This document shows, piece after piece, positions 5,824-6,721 of a stretch of DNA of 6,721 nt. A program made the translations under genes and the position numbers. Within the stretch, counting starts at the first letter, position 1. Every line of letters begins with the position of its first letter. The notes beneath the pieces are model-generated. The model searched no databases, was not told the origin of the DNA, and saw nothing but the letters and a program-made list of their open reading frames with translations. Where the stretch lies: assembly GCA_027030565.1 (NCBI GenBank), contig JALVEU010000374.1, forward strand, positions 1-6,721. Reading direction: 5' to 3'. This DNA comes from Gammaproteobacteria bacterium. Lineage in GTDB: Bacteria; Pseudomonadota; Gammaproteobacteria; JAJDOJ01.

Positions 5824-6129
5824 ATGGAACTGCCGCTGGAGATTGGTCCCCTGATCGAGCGCATCGTGGCTGAACTGGGTGCGGTGCGTGGCCGACTGTG
5901 GCTATACGGGGACTGGACGCGGGGGCGGGCAGCGCCCGAGGCGGCGGTGGGTGTCGCCCTGGAGGCGGAGTCTCCGCTGCCGTTGCCGGAGTACGCGGAT
6001 CTCAAGCGGCGTGTCGAGGCGTTGAGCGAACGGCCACGGATCGAGTTCGTGGATCTGCGGCGCGTACGGCCAGCGCTTCGCGAGGCCATTCTGCGCCACG
6101 GCCGTGTAATCCACGAATGGCCCGGCTGA
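5824..6129 (+). CDS. Small nucleotidyltransferase-like (MNT fold) protein, apparently catalytically degenerate
   Basis: The protein has 101 residues from the ATG at 5824, which has GAGGT at 5812-5816 seven bases upstream. An in-frame GTG at 5794 would add ten residues but has no good Shine-Dalgarno. The layout matches minimal nucleotidyltransferases: a strand plus turn at 25-36 (LWLYGDWTRGRA, in place of the usual LFGSRARG), a second strand at 41-48 (AVGVALEA, in place of SDIDLAV), then IEFVDLRR (73-80), LREAILRHGRVIHE at the end. Functional members use GS and three Asp residues to bind Mg-NTP. Here Ser is Asp30 and the first two catalytic Asp positions appear as Val42 and Val44, while Asp77 remains. 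Such proteins often pair with a HEPN protein as toxin-antitoxin modules, but no HEPN gene is adjacent. It is transcribed divergently from the operon. The fold call is moderate; it could also be an unrelated small protein. Confidence 0.65.
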   Translation: MELPLEIGPLIERIVAELGAVRGRLWLYGDWTRGRAAPEAAVGVALEAESPLPLPEYADLKRRVEALSERPRIEFVDLRRVRPALREAILRHGRVIHEWPG

Positions 6130-6278
6130 CGGTCCATTCCGGCATCGGGGGCCCGGGCCGTGGCCTGTGCCGTTCACGGACTCTGCAGGACCGTTTGTCC
6201 ATGGTCACGTGGACGTCTCTGGCGGACGCTGATATATCCATGCGCGGTGGAGATCTCCGTCTGTCGCACGACGAGCGG

Positions 6279-6313
6279 TTGTCCACAAAACCTGTGGATA
6301 ACGTTGTGGACAT
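6279..6313. promoter_or_regulatory. Cluster of three DnaA-box-like 9-mers
   Basis: TTGTCCACA at 6279-6287 (plus strand, one mismatch to TTATCCACA) faces TGTGGATAA at 6293-6301 (an exact DnaA box on the minus strand). TGTGGACAT at 6305-6313 follows as a weaker minus-strand copy. The first two form a 9-bp inverted repeat with a 5-base spacer. More distant TTGTCCA-type copies occur at 6195-6203 and 6374-6382. The match to the DnaA consensus is seen directly. Origin, DnaA-titration or unrelated operator function is inference. Confidence 0.5.
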
Positions 6314-6423
6314 GGCGTTCGGAAACGGCGAGATCCCCCGTTCCACGGGACATCTCTTCGATCTGAAAAGATTTTGTCCAGCATCTCCAAGTGACGTATT
6401 TTCAGTGAGTTGGCGGATTTTGG

Positions 6424-6462
6424 CCCGCATGTCCCAAGGGGATGTGCGGGTTGCTCGCCCGC
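6424..6462. repeat. Overlapping, mutually exclusive hairpins
   Basis: CCCGCA (6424-6429) pairs with TGCGGG (6445-6450), with a TCCC/GGGA inner stem (6432-6435 with 6439-6442) and an AAG loop. The right arm, GCGGG at 6446-6450, could instead pair with CCCGC at 6458-6462. No T-run follows on either strand, so neither is a standard intrinsic terminator. Confidence 0.35.
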
Positions 6463-6493
6463 GACACGGCGCCAGCGCTGGTGGTGTGCATAA

Positions 6494-6521
6494 GAGCGCG
6501 GCCGGTACGGCTGCAGCGCTC
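6494..6521 (-). terminator. Weak candidate terminator for the ATP-grasp gene
   Basis: Just past the stop at 6528, the minus strand can fold with an outer stem GAGCG/CGCTC (6517-6521 with 6494-6498) and an inner stem GCCG/CGGC (6508-6511 with 6501-6504). It is followed only by TTATG, so the U-tract is poor. Rho-dependent ending is equally possible. Confidence 0.25.
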
Positions 6522-6527
6522 CGCTCG

Positions 6528-6721
6528 TCAGCGGGCCGGCAGTGTGGCGAGGGTACGGTTGTCCGTGTCCGGGTGGGTGCAGCGCCACGCCAGCTTGGCC
6601 TCGATCGCCTCAAGGATGGCATGGCACAGAGGCACGCCCGCGAAGCCTTCGGCCTCCACCAGCCCCCCAGGCGACTGGACGTTCACTTCCATGAGGCGGC
6701 CGCCGATGACGTCGATCCCTG
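6528..6721 (-). CDS. ATP-grasp ligase resembling glutathione synthetase, C-terminal end only
   Basis: The last 63 residues and the stop codon are visible; the gene enters from the right edge. The segment starts GIDVIGGRLMEVNVQSPGG and continues VPLCHAILEAIEAK, matching the end of the ATP-grasp fold of glutathione synthetase (GshB has a GLDIIGDRLTEINVTSP-like motif). In this fold the Glu and Asn of the E-V-N motif hold Mg2+ for ATP-driven ligation of an amino acid or peptide to an acyl-phosphate. The sequence after the motif (QSPGGL rather than TSPTC) is unlike typical E. coli-type GshB, so it may be a glutathione-synthetase-like paralogue with another substrate. The final 15 residues (HPDTDNRTLATLPAR) look like an unstructured tail. 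It converges on the small nucleotidyltransferase-like gene and is not part of the envelope operon. The family call is good; substrate is not determinable here. Confidence 0.82.
   Translation of the reverse strand, partial: GIDVIGGRLMEVNVQSPGGLVEAEGFAGVPLCHAILEAIEAKLAWRCTHPDTDNRTLATLPAR

Larger units (their letters stand above)
6130..6527. other. Convergent intergenic region without a credible gene
   Basis: This stretch of about 400 bp separates the end of the small plus-strand gene from the end of the minus-strand ATP-grasp gene. Open frames crossing it, including a 206-codon minus-strand frame that runs through both neighbours, have no recognisable protein features. Its right half (about 6361-6422) is visibly richer in A and T than the rest of the window. 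It contains the DnaA-box-like cluster and the hairpins listed separately, and three GATC sites at 6252, 6332 and 6360. Confidence 0.7.

Noticed and set aside
6361..6375. Small stem ATCT-GAAA-AGAT followed by TTT as a plus-strand terminator
   Set aside because: A four-pair AT-rich stem with three T residues is too weak, and it lies over 230 bases past the nearest plus-strand stop.
6483..6493. GGTGTGCATAA, similar to the left arm of the dif recombination site
   Set aside because: The central hexamer and the AT-rich right arm of dif are absent; the following bases are GC-rich.
6002..6622. A 206-codon minus-strand frame spanning the intergenic region
   Set aside because: It is antisense to the nucleotidyltransferase-like gene and overlaps the end of the ATP-grasp gene in another frame; Arg/Pro/Ser-rich with no structure.
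1..6721. CRISPR array, tRNA, rRNA, insertion sequence or transposase
   Set aside because: No regularly spaced repeats, no cloverleaf-like or ribosomal sequence, and no transposase motif or terminal inverted repeats were seen.

Overview
The window is GC-rich with tightly packed genes. The protein types (Sec signal peptides, lipoprotein signals, a periplasmic lytic transglycosylase, SPOR-like domains, a MotA/TolQ/ExbB-type channel) point to a Gram-negative bacterium. A high-GC gammaproteobacterium such as a Chromatiales/Ectothiorhodospiraceae-like lineage is my best guess, but this is inference and no marker gene is present.

Region 1 (from before base 1 to 5699, minus strand) is one uninterrupted seven-gene array transcribed leftwards. 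In order of transcription it encodes: an exported helical protein (4884-5699); a cysteine-rich lipoprotein (4315-4869); a four-helix MotA/TolQ/ExbB-like inner-membrane protein (3669-4331); a single-pass protein with a proline-rich periplasmic linker (2890-3678); a large lipoprotein with what look like two TolB-N/CsgG-like domains (1332-2897); a single-pass protein with a C-terminal SPOR-like domain (708-1328); and a lytic transglycosylase with its own C-terminal SPOR-like segment, cut by the window edge (1-721). Junctions are overlaps or gaps of at most 14 nt, so this is almost certainly an operon. No gene carries a familiar name. The set of parts resembles a proton-motive-force-driven, peptidoglycan-spanning machine of the Tol-Pal type with a dedicated murein-cleaving enzyme, but it is not Tol-Pal. 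It is the best candidate here for an undescribed system.

Region 2 (5700-5823) is a divergent control region. It has a strong Shine-Dalgarno for the operon, an inverted repeat that could hide it, and a pair of identical heptamers spaced 11 bp apart that looks like an OmpR/PhoB-type regulator site.

Region 3 (5824-6129, plus strand) is a small nucleotidyltransferase-like protein that appears to have lost two of the three catalytic aspartates.

Region 4 (6130-6527) is about 400 bp without a credible gene, lying between two convergent genes. It holds a tight cluster of DnaA-box-like sequences followed by a relatively AT-rich stretch and several hairpins. Region 5 (6528 to beyond 6721, minus strand) is the C-terminal end of an ATP-grasp ligase resembling glutathione synthetase.
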